Positions 7,839-17,059 are shown, counted from the first letter of the stretch. The stretch is DNA of 39,853 bases from Colwellia sp. (GCA_003521815.1 DPHE01000035.1:6805-46657), one strand, 5' to 3'. Numbers and translations are program-made. The notes: generated by a model from the sequence alone, not told the origin.

Positions 7839-8723
7839 TCACAATATGTAGACGAAGACAAATAGGATTACCCAAACTACGTCTACAAAATGCCAATACC
7901 AACTGGCGGCTTGAAAAGCAAAATGATTATCTGATGTGAAATGCCCTTTTAATATCCTAAAAAACATCACGATTAACATAATGCAACCTAGCGTTACATG
8001 CATACCATGAAAACCTGTCAGCATATAAAAGGTATTGCCATAAATACCACTGGTTAAATACAATTGCATCTCATCAGCATAACCATGTGAATATTCTAGC
8101 ACTTGAAAAAATAAGAAAGCTAAACCCAAGATAATCGTTACCCCTAACCAAGCTTTTAATTGAGGGCGTTTGTTTTGTTCTAAAGCAACATGAGCAAAGT
8201 GAGCGGTTATCGATGAAGTTAATAATAAAACGGTGTTAATTAACGGTAATCCAAACCAACCCATTGCAGTAGTTTCTGTCCCGCCAGGGGTTTTTAATAA
8301 AGGCCAACTGGCCGTAAACTCAGGCCACAAAACAGCTCCTGTTTCAAAATTATTACCTGCACCACCTAACCAAGGTACGGAGAATGAACGTACATATAAC
8401 AGTGCACCAAAAAACGCAGCAAAAAACATCACTTCGGAAAAAATAAACCAGCTCATTCCTTGCCTGAATGAATTATCCATTTGGTGGCTATATTTTCCGC
8501 TCATTGATTCATTAATAACATTACTAAACCAACCGAATATCATATATATCACTAAGGCAATGCCTGCTAATAATAAGTAACCGCCATAGCCATTCATTTC
8601 ATTGTGAAGGTCAGTAACATAAGTTGCTGCACCAAAAGCAATCATAAATAATGCTACTGCGCCAACAATTGGCCAGTGACTTTGTGCTGGTACATAATAA
8701 CTTTCATATTCTTTTGTAGTCAT
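7839..8723 (-). CDS. coxC: Cytochrome c oxidase subunit III
   Basis: Also called CtaE. The 294-residue polytopic subunit III has the family hallmarks HWPIVGA near the N-terminus, the conserved glutamate in SEVMFFAAFFGALLYVR, and the C-terminal FHGMHVTLG and WHFVDVVWVILF segments; seven helices can be counted. It stabilises the catalytic core and helps proton uptake by subunit I. It is the last gene of coxB-coxA-ctaG-coxC, 49 bp after ctaG, with AAGGA 7-8 nt before the ATG. The 82-bp palindrome lies just past its stop. Confidence 0.97.
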   Translation of the reverse strand: MTTKEYESYYVPAQSHWPIVGAVALFMIAFGAATYVTDLHNEMNGYGGYLLLAGIALVIYMIFGWFSNVINESMSGKYSHQMDNSFRQGMSWFIFSEVMFFAAFFGALLYVRSFSVPWLGGAGNNFETGAVLWPEFTASWPLLKTPGGTETTAMGWFGLPLINTVLLLTSSITAHFAHVALEQNKRPQLKAWLGVTIILGLAFLFFQVLEYSHGYADEMQLYLTSGIYGNTFYMLTGFHGMHVTLGCIMLIVMFFRILKGHFTSDNHFAFQAASWYWHFVDVVWVILFVFVYIL

Positions 8724-8772
8724 TTTTGTTCCTTTTCTCTTATCTTAAATAAGAGCCCTTATAATTAGGCTT

Positions 8773-9330
8773 CTATGAATCCACTTTCACGCTAATCTCG
8801 TATAACGTATACGACAACGTTAGCGTATTTATTTCACTTGGCAAATCAATATCAACATAAAACTGTAAACCCATTTCTACGTCTTCACCCGATTTTAACG
8901 GCTGTTGCGTAAAACAAAAACACTCTATCTTTTGAAAATAACCCGCGGCTATTCCTGGAGAAACTGAAGGTACTGCTTTCCCAATAATATCGCGTTTAGA
9001 TTTGTTTTTAGCGTAAAAGTTAACAAATTTCACTTCACCGGGGTGAACCGATATCTCATTGATTACCGGCTCAAATTGCCAAGGTATTCCTTTAGCCATT
9101 CGGGTAATAAACTGAACTTTCACTGTACGTGTAGTATCAATACCATCATTTTCATACGCGACACCAACATCGTTGGTTTTACCATTCAAACCGGTAATAT
9201 CACAAAAGACATCGTATAAAGGCACAAGTGCAAACCCAAAACCAAACATTGCAAACACTAGCAACACCAGCTTTTTAATCACTTTGCCGTTGCTTCGTTT
9301 ATCAGTTTGCTGCTCTATGCCTTTACTCAT
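8773..9330 (-). CDS. ctaG: Cytochrome c oxidase assembly protein CtaG/Cox11
   Basis: Cox11-type copper chaperone that delivers copper to the CuB site of subunit I. The 185-residue protein has one membrane helix (about 18-38) with the following conserved PLYDVFCDITGLNGKT, and a periplasmic immunoglobulin-like domain with the copper-binding CFC motif C137/C139 (KIECFCFTQQPL). It lies 2 bp after coxA, as usual. This is Cox11 and is unrelated to the Bacillus protein that is also named CtaG. Confidence 0.96.
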   Translation of the reverse strand: MSKGIEQQTDKRSNGKVIKKLVLLVFAMFGFGFALVPLYDVFCDITGLNGKTNDVGVAYENDGIDTTRTVKVQFITRMAKGIPWQFEPVINEISVHPGEVKFVNFYAKNKSKRDIIGKAVPSVSPGIAAGYFQKIECFCFTQQPLKSGEDVEMGLQFYVDIDLPSEINTLTLSYTLYEISVKVDS

Positions 9331-9332
9331 TT

Positions 9333-10934
9333 CTAGTCAATCTTCGGTGGTGTGCTAAACGTATGATATGGAGCAGGACTTGCCACTGTCCATTCTAAAC
9401 CTTCGGCGCCATCCCATGGTTTAGCTGGCGCTTTCTTGCCACCTTTAATACATTTGATCACAACAGCTAAGAAAATTAATTGTGATAAACCAAAGGCAAA
9501 CCCGCCAATACTTACCCACTTATTAAAATCAGCAAACTGTAATGCATAATCAGGAATACGGCGAGGCATACCCGCTAACCCTAAGAAGTGCATAGGGAAG
9601 AACAATAGATTTACCGAAATTAACGAACACCAAAAATGCCATTTAGCTAAAGACTCGTTATACATGTGCCCAGTCCATTTTGGTAACCAAAAATAAGCAC
9701 CAGCATAAATTGAGAATAACGAGCCCGTTACGAGTACATAATGAAAGTGAGCTACAACAAAGTAAGTATCATGATATTGAAAATCAACTGGGGTCAATGC
9801 CAGCATCAAACCAGAGAACCCACCAATAGTGAACAAAATAACAAAGGCGATAGAAAACAACATTGGCGTTTCAAAAGTCAGAGAACCACGCCACATAGTG
9901 GCAACCCAATTAAACACCTTAACCCCTGTAGGTACTGCAATTAACATGGTGCAATACATAAAGAATAGCTCACCAAATAATGGCATTCCTGTGGTAAACA
10001 TATGATGTGCCCAGACAATAAATGACAACAACGCAATAGACGATGTTGCATAAACCATAGAGCTATAGCCAAATAGTTTTTTACGGGCAAAAGCAGGAAT
10101 GATCGTGGAAACAATCCCAAATGCTGGCAATATCATAATGTATACTTCAGGATGACCAAAGAACCAGAATATATGTTGGAACATTACTGGATCGCCACCA
10201 CCTGCGGCATCAAAGAAACTAGTACCGAAATAGGTATCCGTTAATAGCATGGTTACTACACCGGCTAACACAGGCATTACGGCTATGAGCAAATAACCCG
10301 TGATAAAAAATGTCCAAACAAATAGTGGCATTTTCATATAAGTCATGCCCGGAGCACGTAAATTCATAATAGTGACAACAATATTAATTGCCCCCATGAT
10401 AGAAGAAATACCCATAATATGCACAGCAAATACAAAAAATGCCGTACTACCATTTGAATAGGTGGTTGATAACGGAGCGTAGAATGTCCAACCAAAATTT
10501 GGAGCGCCACTTTCCATAAAGAATGAACCAAGTAAAATAGCAAAAGCAAAAGGTAAAATCCAAAAGCTCCAGTTATTCATGCGAGGTAAAGCCATGTCTG
10601 GCGCACCGATCATCATAGGCAGCATCCAGTTAGCAAACCCAGTAAATGCCGGCATAATCGCCCCAAACACCATAATCAACCCATGTACCGTGGTTAACTG
10701 GTTAAAAAAATCTGGTTCAACAATTTGCAAACCCGGCTGAAATAACTCAGCACGGATAACCATGGCTAATGCACCACCCGTTAATAGCATAATGAATGAG
10801 AACCATAGATATAGTGTTCCTATATCCTTGTGGTTGGTTGTGTATAACCAACGCTTTAACCCTGTCATTTTATGGTCGTGATGATCATCATTATGTGCGT
10901 CATCAAGCGATTCATTTATTGTTTCTGTTGTCAT
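9333..10934 (-). CDS. coxA: Cytochrome c oxidase subunit I
   Basis: Also called CtaD. The 533-residue catalytic subunit holds heme a, heme a3 and CuB. Visible ligands are H84 (TTVHGLIMVF), H261 in HPEVY (261-265), H310/H311 (WAHHMFTTG) and the pair in VVAHFHYVLVTG further on. The Glu and Tyr of HPEVY are those of the A1-type proton channels, with Tyr cross-linked to the CuB histidine in known structures. Twelve helices fit the hydrophobic profile. It lies 3 bp after coxB and 2 bp before ctaG. A histidine-rich stretch near residues 13-21 is not part of the conserved core. Confidence 0.98.
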   Translation of the reverse strand: MTTETINESLDDAHNDDHHDHKMTGLKRWLYTTNHKDIGTLYLWFSFIMLLTGGALAMVIRAELFQPGLQIVEPDFFNQLTTVHGLIMVFGAIMPAFTGFANWMLPMMIGAPDMALPRMNNWSFWILPFAFAILLGSFFMESGAPNFGWTFYAPLSTTYSNGSTAFFVFAVHIMGISSIMGAINIVVTIMNLRAPGMTYMKMPLFVWTFFITGYLLIAVMPVLAGVVTMLLTDTYFGTSFFDAAGGGDPVMFQHIFWFFGHPEVYIMILPAFGIVSTIIPAFARKKLFGYSSMVYATSSIALLSFIVWAHHMFTTGMPLFGELFFMYCTMLIAVPTGVKVFNWVATMWRGSLTFETPMLFSIAFVILFTIGGFSGLMLALTPVDFQYHDTYFVVAHFHYVLVTGSLFSIYAGAYFWLPKWTGHMYNESLAKWHFWCSLISVNLLFFPMHFLGLAGMPRRIPDYALQFADFNKWVSIGGFAFGLSQLIFLAVVIKCIKGGKKAPAKPWDGAEGLEWTVASPAPYHTFSTPPKID

Positions 10935-10937
10935 GTT

Positions 10938-12101
10938 TTACTCCTCGCTCGCTGCTTTAACATCTGCACTTTGCACCACATCTCCAGTATCATTATCCCA
11001 AGCATTACGCTCATAGGTAACGACAGCTGCAATTTCTTTTAAACTTAACTGTTTACCAAAAGGAGGCATCATACCTTTACCGTTTTGTATTATCGCAATG
11101 TGATCTTTAATAGAGCCTGTTGTAGCAACTGCACTACCTTTAAGTGCTGGGAATGTAGGCGGCAAGCCTAGACCTGTTGGTTGATGACAAGCTGCACAAT
11201 GCGCCATATAGGTTGATTCACCTAGTTGCATTAATTCACCTTTACTCATAGAAGCACTTAATGAAGCCTTTTCTGCATCCGCCGCTTTGGCAGTTAATGT
11301 ATGCTGTTCATTTAACCAATTGGCATAATCTTCTTCTGATTTAACTTCTACAACAATAGGCATAAAGCCATGATCTTTACCACAAAGTTCTGCACACTGG
11401 CCTCGATAAATGCCTGGCACATCAACTTTAGTCCAAGCCTCATTAATAAAACCGGGATTAGCATCTTGTTTAACGGCGAAGGCAGGAACCCACCACGAAT
11501 GGATAACATCATCTGAAGTAATTAAAAAACGAACTTTTTTATTGATAGGCATTACTAAGGGCTTATCTACTTCAAGTAAATAATTATCATTTTTACTAGC
11601 GCCATTTCCAGCAAAACTACCATTTTGATTTTCATACTCTTCGCGTGGCGTCGACAGCACTGAGTAATATTCAATATTTTCATTAAAATATTTGTAATGC
11701 CATTTCCACTGCGAACCAGTGATTTGAATAGTGATATCAGAATCTTCATTGTTTTCCATGTTAATCAAGGTGCTAGTTGCCGGAATAGCCATGGCGATTA
11801 GAATAACAATAGGAATAGCGGTCCAAAGTATTTCTACTTTAGTGCTCTCATGAAAGTCAGCAGCTTTCGCCCCTTTAGATTTTCGATGAAAAATCATGGA
11901 CCAAAACATGGCACCAAACACAACCACGCCGATTCCAGTGCAAATATAGAGGGAGAGCATATGTAAGTCATATACCTCTCTACTAACTGCTGTCACCCCT
12001 TTAGTCAGATTTAATTGTGTATCTGCCCATGTTGAACTAGAAAAAATGGCCACTATAGGTAGCCAAGCCCCCACCAACCAATTTTGGTTACCTCTGCTCA
12101 C
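10938..12101 (-). CDS. coxB: Cytochrome c oxidase subunit II with fused cytochrome c domain (caa3 type)
   Basis: The 387-residue protein has a signal peptide (about 1-26), two helices (about 48-70 and 88-112) and a cupredoxin domain with the full CuA set H201, C236, C240, H244 and M247 (QCAELCGKDHGFM). A C-terminal class I cytochrome c domain follows, with C302-x2-C305-H306 (CAACHQ) and an axial Met in GMMPPFG near 344-345. This fusion defines a caa3-type oxidase: electrons enter through the tethered heme c. Translation begins at GTG (12101), preceded by GAGAGG. It is the first gene of the oxidase operon; a 560-bp leader separates it from lexA. Confidence 0.97.
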   Translation of the reverse strand: MSRGNQNWLVGAWLPIVAIFSSSTWADTQLNLTKGVTAVSREVYDLHMLSLYICTGIGVVVFGAMFWSMIFHRKSKGAKAADFHESTKVEILWTAIPIVILIAMAIPATSTLINMENNEDSDITIQITGSQWKWHYKYFNENIEYYSVLSTPREEYENQNGSFAGNGASKNDNYLLEVDKPLVMPINKKVRFLITSDDVIHSWWVPAFAVKQDANPGFINEAWTKVDVPGIYRGQCAELCGKDHGFMPIVVEVKSEEDYANWLNEQHTLTAKAADAEKASLSASMSKGELMQLGESTYMAHCAACHQPTGLGLPPTFPALKGSAVATTGSIKDHIAIIQNGKGMMPPFGKQLSLKEIAAVVTYERNAWDNDTGDVVQSADVKAASEE

Positions 12102-12326
12102 TCAACCTCTCCCCTATCTATTAAAATAGAAAACATAAATACAGCAATGGTCATCACAACTCATTAAACTGAATATCTGTTAATTTAGTTATTATTTTTT
12201 ATTAAATTCACCGACGTGAAATGGTACACCTTAACTTGCAAAGCAGATATCGAGCGCATTAACGTCTTTTTTCTTATTGTTTACTGTTATTTTTTGTTCA
12301 ATTTCAGCTCTAGAATCACTCAAAAT

Positions 12327-12340
12327 TTGATCTAGGTCAA
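12327..12340 (-). promoter_or_regulatory. FNR/Anr-like binding site upstream of the oxidase operon
   Basis: Read on the minus strand the site is TTGACCTAGATCAA, which differs from the FNR consensus TTGATNNNNATCAA at one position. It lies about 226 bp before the coxB start. Known FNR-family regulators control oxidases according to oxygen. Binding here is an inference from sequence only. Confidence 0.4.
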
Positions 12341-12442
12341 ACAATATTTTAACTGTGAATAAATAAATACTAATAATTTCAATAGAGTAACAACTCTAAG
12401 ATAAGATGCAGGCTTTAGTGGTATGGGCTTTGGTGGTTTAGA

Positions 12443-12465
12443 CTAAAGGTATTTTTATCCTTTAG
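12443..12465. terminator. Perfect 7-bp hairpin, possible terminator of lexA
   Basis: CTAAAGG (12443-12449) and CCTTTAG (12459-12465) flank a 9-nt A/T loop, about 200 bp past the lexA stop. No T-run follows on either strand, so a terminator role is weakly supported. It could also be an operator half for the cox promoter. Confidence 0.25.
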
Positions 12466-12662
12466 AAATTAAATGTTTTGAAATACTTAAATCATCGGCT
12501 TATAGCGAGATCTTTAAACAAGACAATAAAAAAGGAGGAATGATTGAGGTGAAAATGGCGTAATATTCACAGAAAGAACTTATCAAAAATGAGAGCGAAT
12601 ACCACCTAGTGATACTCACCCAACTTAACAACAACGATTTTTTCAAAATGTGTCAGTAAAAA

Positions 12663-13295
12663 TCACATCCAGTTACCATTACGAATAACACCCACGGCAA
12701 GACCTTCGATATTAAATTCTTGGCTCGTTAAATCAACTATAATTGGCGAAAAATTTTCATTTTCAGCCTGTAAATAAACGATATTCCCTTCTCGTTTAAA
12801 GCGTTTAACCGTAACATCATTTTCAACACGCGCAACAATCACTTGCCCATTTTGTACATCAGTCGTTTGATGTACAGCAAGGATATCACCATCTAGAATG
12901 CCAATATCTTTCATGCTTTCGCCATCCACACGCAATAAATAATCAGCCGTGGGATGAAATAAACTACCATCCATTTTATAATGATCTTCAATATGCTCTT
13001 CCGCTAGAATCGGCTCTCCCGCAGCAACACGGCCAACTAAAGGCAAACCTTCCTCTTCAAGAAATTGCTCCGCTAAGCGAATACCACGAGATGTACCTGG
13101 TAGCATCTCTATATAGCCTTTTTTAGCTAACGCTTTTAAGTGCTCTTCTGCCGCATTAGCCGATTTAAAACCAAAAAACCCAGCAATTTCTGCACGAGTC
13201 GGTGGCATCCCTGTATCGTTAATGGTTTCTTTAATAAGGTCAAAAATTTGTTGTTGTCGAGTAGTTAGCGGTTTTAGTTCGTGTATAGCAACCAT
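12663..13295 (-). CDS. lexA: SOS repressor LexA
   Basis: LexA represses DNA-damage genes and cleaves itself when RecA is activated. From ATG at 13295 the protein has 210 residues: a winged helix-turn-helix (about 9-73, with PPTRAEIAGFFGFKS), the cleavage bond A92-G93 (GRVAAGEP) and the Ser-Lys dyad S127 (DGESM) and K164 (VTVKRF). All four are shifted by exactly +8 from E. coli LexA. An upstream TTG at 13358 would add 21 residues read straight through both SOS boxes, so I reject it. AGAATTCTCT directly precedes the ATG and gives only a weak ribosome site. Two SOS boxes upstream show autoregulation. Confidence 0.97.
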   Translation of the reverse strand: MVAIHELKPLTTRQQQIFDLIKETINDTGMPPTRAEIAGFFGFKSANAAEEHLKALAKKGYIEMLPGTSRGIRLAEQFLEEEGLPLVGRVAAGEPILAEEHIEDHYKMDGSLFHPTADYLLRVDGESMKDIGILDGDILAVHQTTDVQNGQVIVARVENDVTVKRFKREGNIVYLQAENENFSPIIVDLTSQEFNIEGLAVGVIRNGNWM

Positions 13296-13304
13296 AGAGA
13301 ATTC

Positions 13305-13320
13305 CTGTATATATTGACAG
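13305..13320 (-). promoter_or_regulatory. SOS box 1 (LexA operator) of lexA
   Basis: CTGTATATATTGACAG fits CTGT-N8-ACAG exactly, in both orientations. It ends 10 bp before the lexA ATG. Confidence 0.92.
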
Positions 13321-13325
13321 TTATA

Positions 13326-13341
13326 CTGGTAGTATATACAG
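13326..13341 (-). promoter_or_regulatory. SOS box 2 (LexA operator) of lexA
   Basis: On the minus strand CTGTATATACTACCAG has one mismatch in the second half-site (CCAG for ACAG). It is 21 bp from box 1, two helical turns, the same arrangement as the double operator of E. coli lexA. Confidence 0.85.
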
Positions 13342-13542
13342 GATTTTTGTAAAATCAATGCTTAGTTGTGGTGATTACTTACCGATATCAATTTTGGTAT
13401 TTTCAAATTTTTTTCATTTACTCTGAAATTTCCTAGCGGCTACCTCCAGACCAATTACCAATAAGAAGCCTTTGCCATATCAATAATTTTATTCTATAAA
13501 ATTGATTTGATTTGATACATTAGTCTCAACAGGAGTAAATAG

Positions 13543-14022
13543 CTACAACAATAAGCTTTGATCTATTTTATAATATTCACCTGCGGCATTAATCAGTGAA
13601 TTTGCCGTTAATGTTGGTACACCATAAACAATCGTATTCACATTGTATTCGGCTTTAATATGGCTGAGCAGCATATCAAAATCACCATCGCCAGAAAGAA
13701 GTACTATCGTGTCAATATCTTGCGTTGCAGCCGCAGTCATAATATCAATGGTGATACCTACATCCCAGTCACCTTTCGCCGAACCATCACTACGCTGGAT
13801 AAAGGGCTTTAGTTTTACCTCAAAACCAATATGTTTTAGCGCTTTTTGAAATTTATGTTGCTGATCATCACTGCGCGCAATGGCATAAGCAGTCGCTTGT
13901 ACTATATCGCCCTTAGCAAGTAATTCTTGCCACAATAACCGATAATTAAATTGACGCTTATAGGCATCTCGTGTGGTGTAATAAATATTTTGTACATCAA
14001 CAAAAATGGCAATTTTCTTCAA
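13543..14022 (-). CDS. NYN domain protein (LabA/DUF88 family), putative ribonuclease
   Basis: A 159-residue, single-domain NYN (PIN-like) protein. The acidic residues expected for the metal site are present: D9 in IFVDVQNIY, D85/D87 and D93 in KGDWDVGITIDIM, and D112/D114/D116 in SGDGDFDMLL. Members such as LabA, VPA0982-type and MARF1-related proteins are RNA-binding or RNA-cleaving, but the substrate of this branch is unknown. It lies between lexA and plsB, the place taken by dgkA in E. coli. The gap to lexA is about 250 bp, so co-transcription is doubtful, and no SOS box was seen in front of it. Confidence 0.87.
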   Translation of the reverse strand: MKKIAIFVDVQNIYYTTRDAYKRQFNYRLLWQELLAKGDIVQATAYAIARSDDQQHKFQKALKHIGFEVKLKPFIQRSDGSAKGDWDVGITIDIMTAAATQDIDTIVLLSGDGDFDMLLSHIKAEYNVNTIVYGVPTLTANSLINAAGEYYKIDQSLLL

Positions 14023-14437
14023 AACAGTTCCTTTCGTATTATTTGGATTGGTTTTGTCTGGTTTGCAATGTTATTTTCTATCAGAACAACATGATTATAA
14101 TAACAAATCAATCATATATCTTTATATGTACAATAAAAACGAAATAGTTTCGGCTCCTATAAATAAGGCAACAGAGAGCATTGATTACCGAAGCCTTTGT
14201 GGCCGATTAACTTAAAAGCAATATATCCTTTCCTGTGAAAGTTGAAAACTCTGTATTTTCCCTTGTTGAACAAGCTGCGTTAATCAAGCAAAAATTCTGG
14301 ACGCAACGAATGTATTTATACTGAATAAAAAAGCCCCTTGCTCATGGTTAACTTTCCACCTTACAACTCACATCTTGAACTGGTTTGGATATAAATGTTA
14401 AACTCTTCTTTTTTCATGCCAACAATTAATTTTAGCG
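14023..14437. other. Divergent intergenic region NYN gene-plsB (415 bp)
   Basis: It must contain promoters for both genes. A TATAAT hexamer occurs near 14095 but without a well-spaced -35 element on either strand, so I do not assign it. A 69-codon open frame starting inside the NYN gene is judged to be chance. No repeat copy was seen. Confidence 0.4.
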
Positions 14438-16849
14438 ATGATGATGTCTATATTGCGTTCTTTTTTTTATTTATTATTAAAACTTCCTTTGCATTTATTG
14501 GTTCGTAGTAAAGTAGTGCGAGATGCCGAAGCATCCGTTGAAACACAAACTCGCCCCATTTTTTACGTGATAAGCCATCAATCAGCCAGTGATTTATTAA
14601 TACTTCAAACGGCCTGTAAACAACAAAAACTTCCTGATCCGCTAAGCCAAATCAACATAAATGGTAAAATTTTTGATCGGACTTTATGTTTAGCCAAACC
14701 AACTACTGCACTAAATCAAGGTCTAGAAATCCTTAATGAGCACGATATTAACAAAGAACTTGATGCGCAATTGATACCCGTCAACCTTATTTGGGGTAGA
14801 GTACCCACTCAAGAAAAAAATAATGCCAATGTTTCTTCTTTACTTGCAGAGCAGGCTTCTCCTACCTGGCTTCGGAAAATTTTCATTGTGCTTTTTCTAG
14901 GTCGCGATAGCTTAGTACGATACAGCAAAGCACTCTCGTTAAGGGGTATGTCTGACAATCACGGTAATGATGAAGCGACGGCCCATAAATTACTTCGCGT
15001 TGCTCGTTTTCATTTTCACCGACAAAACATTGCAGCCAAAGGGCCTCGCCTTATTCATCGCCAACAAATGTTCACGGCTTTATTTGCCAACCCTTCCGTA
15101 ATACGCATTATCAAAGATGAAGCTGAAAGCAAAAAACTCAGCACTGAGCAAGTAAAAAAGCAAGCACAAAAAATGATGGAAGAGATAGCGGGTGATTACA
15201 GTGTTTCATTAGTGCGTTTGGGTGAACGAATTTTACGCTGGCTTTGGGGGCGTCTGTATAGCGACATAAAAGTGAATAACTCTCAAATATTACGAGAACT
15301 AGCTCAAGATGGACACGAAATCATTTACGTACCGTGTCATCGAAGCCATATGGACTATTTATTGCTTTCCTATGTCATTTTACAAGAAGGCTTAGTTATG
15401 CCCCGTATTGCTGCCGGAATTAACTTAAACTTTTGGCCTGCTGGACCCGTATTTAGAAAAGGCGGTGCTTTTTTCATTCGCCGTAGTTTTGCCGGTAATC
15501 GTTTATATTCAACCATTTTCCGTGAATACTTAGGTTTGTTATTTGAACGTGGCTACTCCGTAAAGTATTACACCGAAGGTGGGCGTAGCCGTACAGGCCG
15601 ATTATTAAACCCTAAAACTGGCATGCTAGCCATGACCATTCAAAGTTTACTTCGTGGTATCGACCGCCCATTAACCTTAGTACCTGTTTATTTAGGTTAT
15701 GAGCATGTCATGGAAGTTGGCACTTACCATAAAGAACTTAGCGGCAGTGAAAAGAAAAAAGAATCTATCTTTGGTGTACTTAAAGCTATTAAAAATCTCC
15801 GTAATTATGGTAATGGTTATGTGAATTTTGGTGAGCCAATCAATATTAATGACTATTTGAATAAACAAGTACCCAATTGGAAGTCGGCGATTAACCCTGT
15901 AGACCTGCAAAAACCTAGCTGGTTAACACCAACGGTTAACGATATAGCAAATCAATTAATGAGCCGCATCAATCAATGTGCTGCGCTAAACGGCGTAGCA
16001 TTAGTTGCACTTATTTTACATGCCTGTGAAAACAAAGCCCTTGCTAAAGCTGATTTAGAAAAACAATTAGATTTCGTACTAAATATTCAACGACAAGCAC
16101 CTTTTAGTCAGCAACTCACAATACCAAAAGAAAGTGGCAGTGAATTATTAGCGCATGTTATTTCACTTAATAAGGTCACAGTCTCCACAGATAGCTTTGG
16201 TACTATCATCTCACTAAATGACTCTGCTAGCTTAGAGATGCGCTACTATCGGAACAATATTTTACATACCTATAGTTTAATCTCGTTAGTGTGTAAGCTA
16301 TTAACTCACAATCGAGAAATAGCTCAAAAGCAAATAACGGAGCAAACGGTGAACTTATTAGCCACCTTAAAAGATGATCTTTTTTTATGGCAAACACCTG
16401 AGAAAATGACTCAACAAGTTGAACAGGTTTTGGCTTTTTTAGAGGAATCAGGTATTGCTAAACACAGTAAATCTGAACTCTGGTCATTAACAGGTGACAC
16501 CCAACAACTGAGTTATATCCACCATATGGCTGAATGTATCGATGAAAGCCTCCAAAGACTTGCTATTATAACCTCGTTGGCAAACCGTTTAGCACCACTT
16601 ACTAGACGAGATTTAGAACAAAAAGTTGTTGCCATAGCGAAGCGATTATCTGTTTTAAATAATATCACCGCTCCTGAATTTATTGACAAAAAAGCGCAAG
16701 CAACCTTAATTAACACCCTACGAGAACAAGGTTATATCGAACTTAATGAAGATGGCTTACTGATCACAACGACTAAGATAAACCCGCTTAAAACATCAGT
16801 AACTAACCTAGTTGATATTGAAGTATTGCAAAGTATTACACGGTCATAA
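14438..16849 (+). CDS. plsB: Glycerol-3-phosphate 1-O-acyltransferase PlsB
   Basis: PlsB acylates sn-glycerol 3-phosphate at position 1 with acyl-ACP or acyl-CoA, starting phospholipid synthesis at the inner membrane. The 803-residue length is typical (E. coli 807). The four acyltransferase blocks are in order: HRSHMD (301-306), GGAFFIRRSFAGNRLY (342-357), YTEGGRSRTGR (378-388) and VPVYLGYEHVME (about 413-424). Translation starts at the first of three ATG codons; the middle or third is possible, and no strong ribosome site is seen. The gene is divergent from lexA with the NYN gene between. GpsA, encoded at 25.6-26.7 kb, makes its glycerol-3-phosphate substrate. Confidence 0.97.
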   Translation: MMMSILRSFFYLLLKLPLHLLVRSKVVRDAEASVETQTRPIFYVISHQSASDLLILQTACKQQKLPDPLSQININGKIFDRTLCLAKPTTALNQGLEILNEHDINKELDAQLIPVNLIWGRVPTQEKNNANVSSLLAEQASPTWLRKIFIVLFLGRDSLVRYSKALSLRGMSDNHGNDEATAHKLLRVARFHFHRQNIAAKGPRLIHRQQMFTALFANPSVIRIIKDEAESKKLSTEQVKKQAQKMMEEIAGDYSVSLVRLGERILRWLWGRLYSDIKVNNSQILRELAQDGHEIIYVPCHRSHMDYLLLSYVILQEGLVMPRIAAGINLNFWPAGPVFRKGGAFFIRRSFAGNRLYSTIFREYLGLLFERGYSVKYYTEGGRSRTGRLLNPKTGMLAMTIQSLLRGIDRPLTLVPVYLGYEHVMEVGTYHKELSGSEKKKESIFGVLKAIKNLRNYGNGYVNFGEPININDYLNKQVPNWKSAINPVDLQKPSWLTPTVNDIANQLMSRINQCAALNGVALVALILHACENKALAKADLEKQLDFVLNIQRQAPFSQQLTIPKESGSELLAHVISLNKVTVSTDSFGTIISLNDSASLEMRYYRNNILHTYSLISLVCKLLTHNREIAQKQITEQTVNLLATLKDDLFLWQTPEKMTQQVEQVLAFLEESGIAKHSKSELWSLTGDTQQLSYIHHMAECIDESLQRLAIITSLANRLAPLTRRDLEQKVVAIAKRLSVLNNITAPEFIDKKAQATLINTLREQGYIELNEDGLLITTTKINPLKTSVTNLVDIEVLQSITRS

Positions 16850-16876
16850 ATATTATCGCTTGTAGAATCCAAATAT

Positions 16877-16915
16877 AACCTGACAATTACGAACTTTAAT
16901 GGATATTGTCAGGTT
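16877..16915. terminator. Perfect 11-bp inverted repeat behind plsB
   Basis: AACCTGACAAT (16877-16887) and ATTGTCAGGTT (16905-16915) flank a 17-nt loop, 28 bp after the plsB stop. Its position suits a transcript-end hairpin, but no T-run follows. An operator for the downstream ubiE promoter is an alternative. Confidence 0.45.
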
Positions 16916-17059
16916 GCTGTACCAATTATACCTTTATATTGCCAATACCGTTTAATCTATAACAACTTGCTCAACACGTTCTCTAATGTTGCATGGTATA
17001 TACCGTGATCATAAAAACTTTGTTTAGCCCTTTATATTTTTCACCTTTATAACCACTCT

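Larger units (their letters stand above)
12102..12662. other. Intergenic region lexA-coxB (561 bp)
   Basis: No gene is supportable here. The region must hold the promoter of coxBA-ctaG-coxC (minus strand) and the end of the lexA transcript. Noted inside it are an FNR-like inverted repeat (12327-12340), a perfect 7-bp hairpin (12443-12465) and an isolated strong ribosome-binding sequence AGGAGG (12533-12538, plus strand) followed only by tiny open frames such as GTG AAA ATG GCG TAA at 12549. Confidence 0.6.

Noticed and set aside
8233..8580. 115-codon frame antisense to coxC
   Set aside because: It is a shadow of a highly conserved membrane protein gene; no start signal.
13296..13358. Longer LexA from TTG
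   Set aside because: The extension reads through both SOS boxes and has no family counterpart; ATG 13295 puts all active residues at a uniform offset from E. coli.
14006..14215. 69-codon open frame with a hydrophobic start, plus strand
   Set aside because: It begins inside the NYN gene on the opposite strand, has no ribosome site and resembles nothing known; treated as chance.
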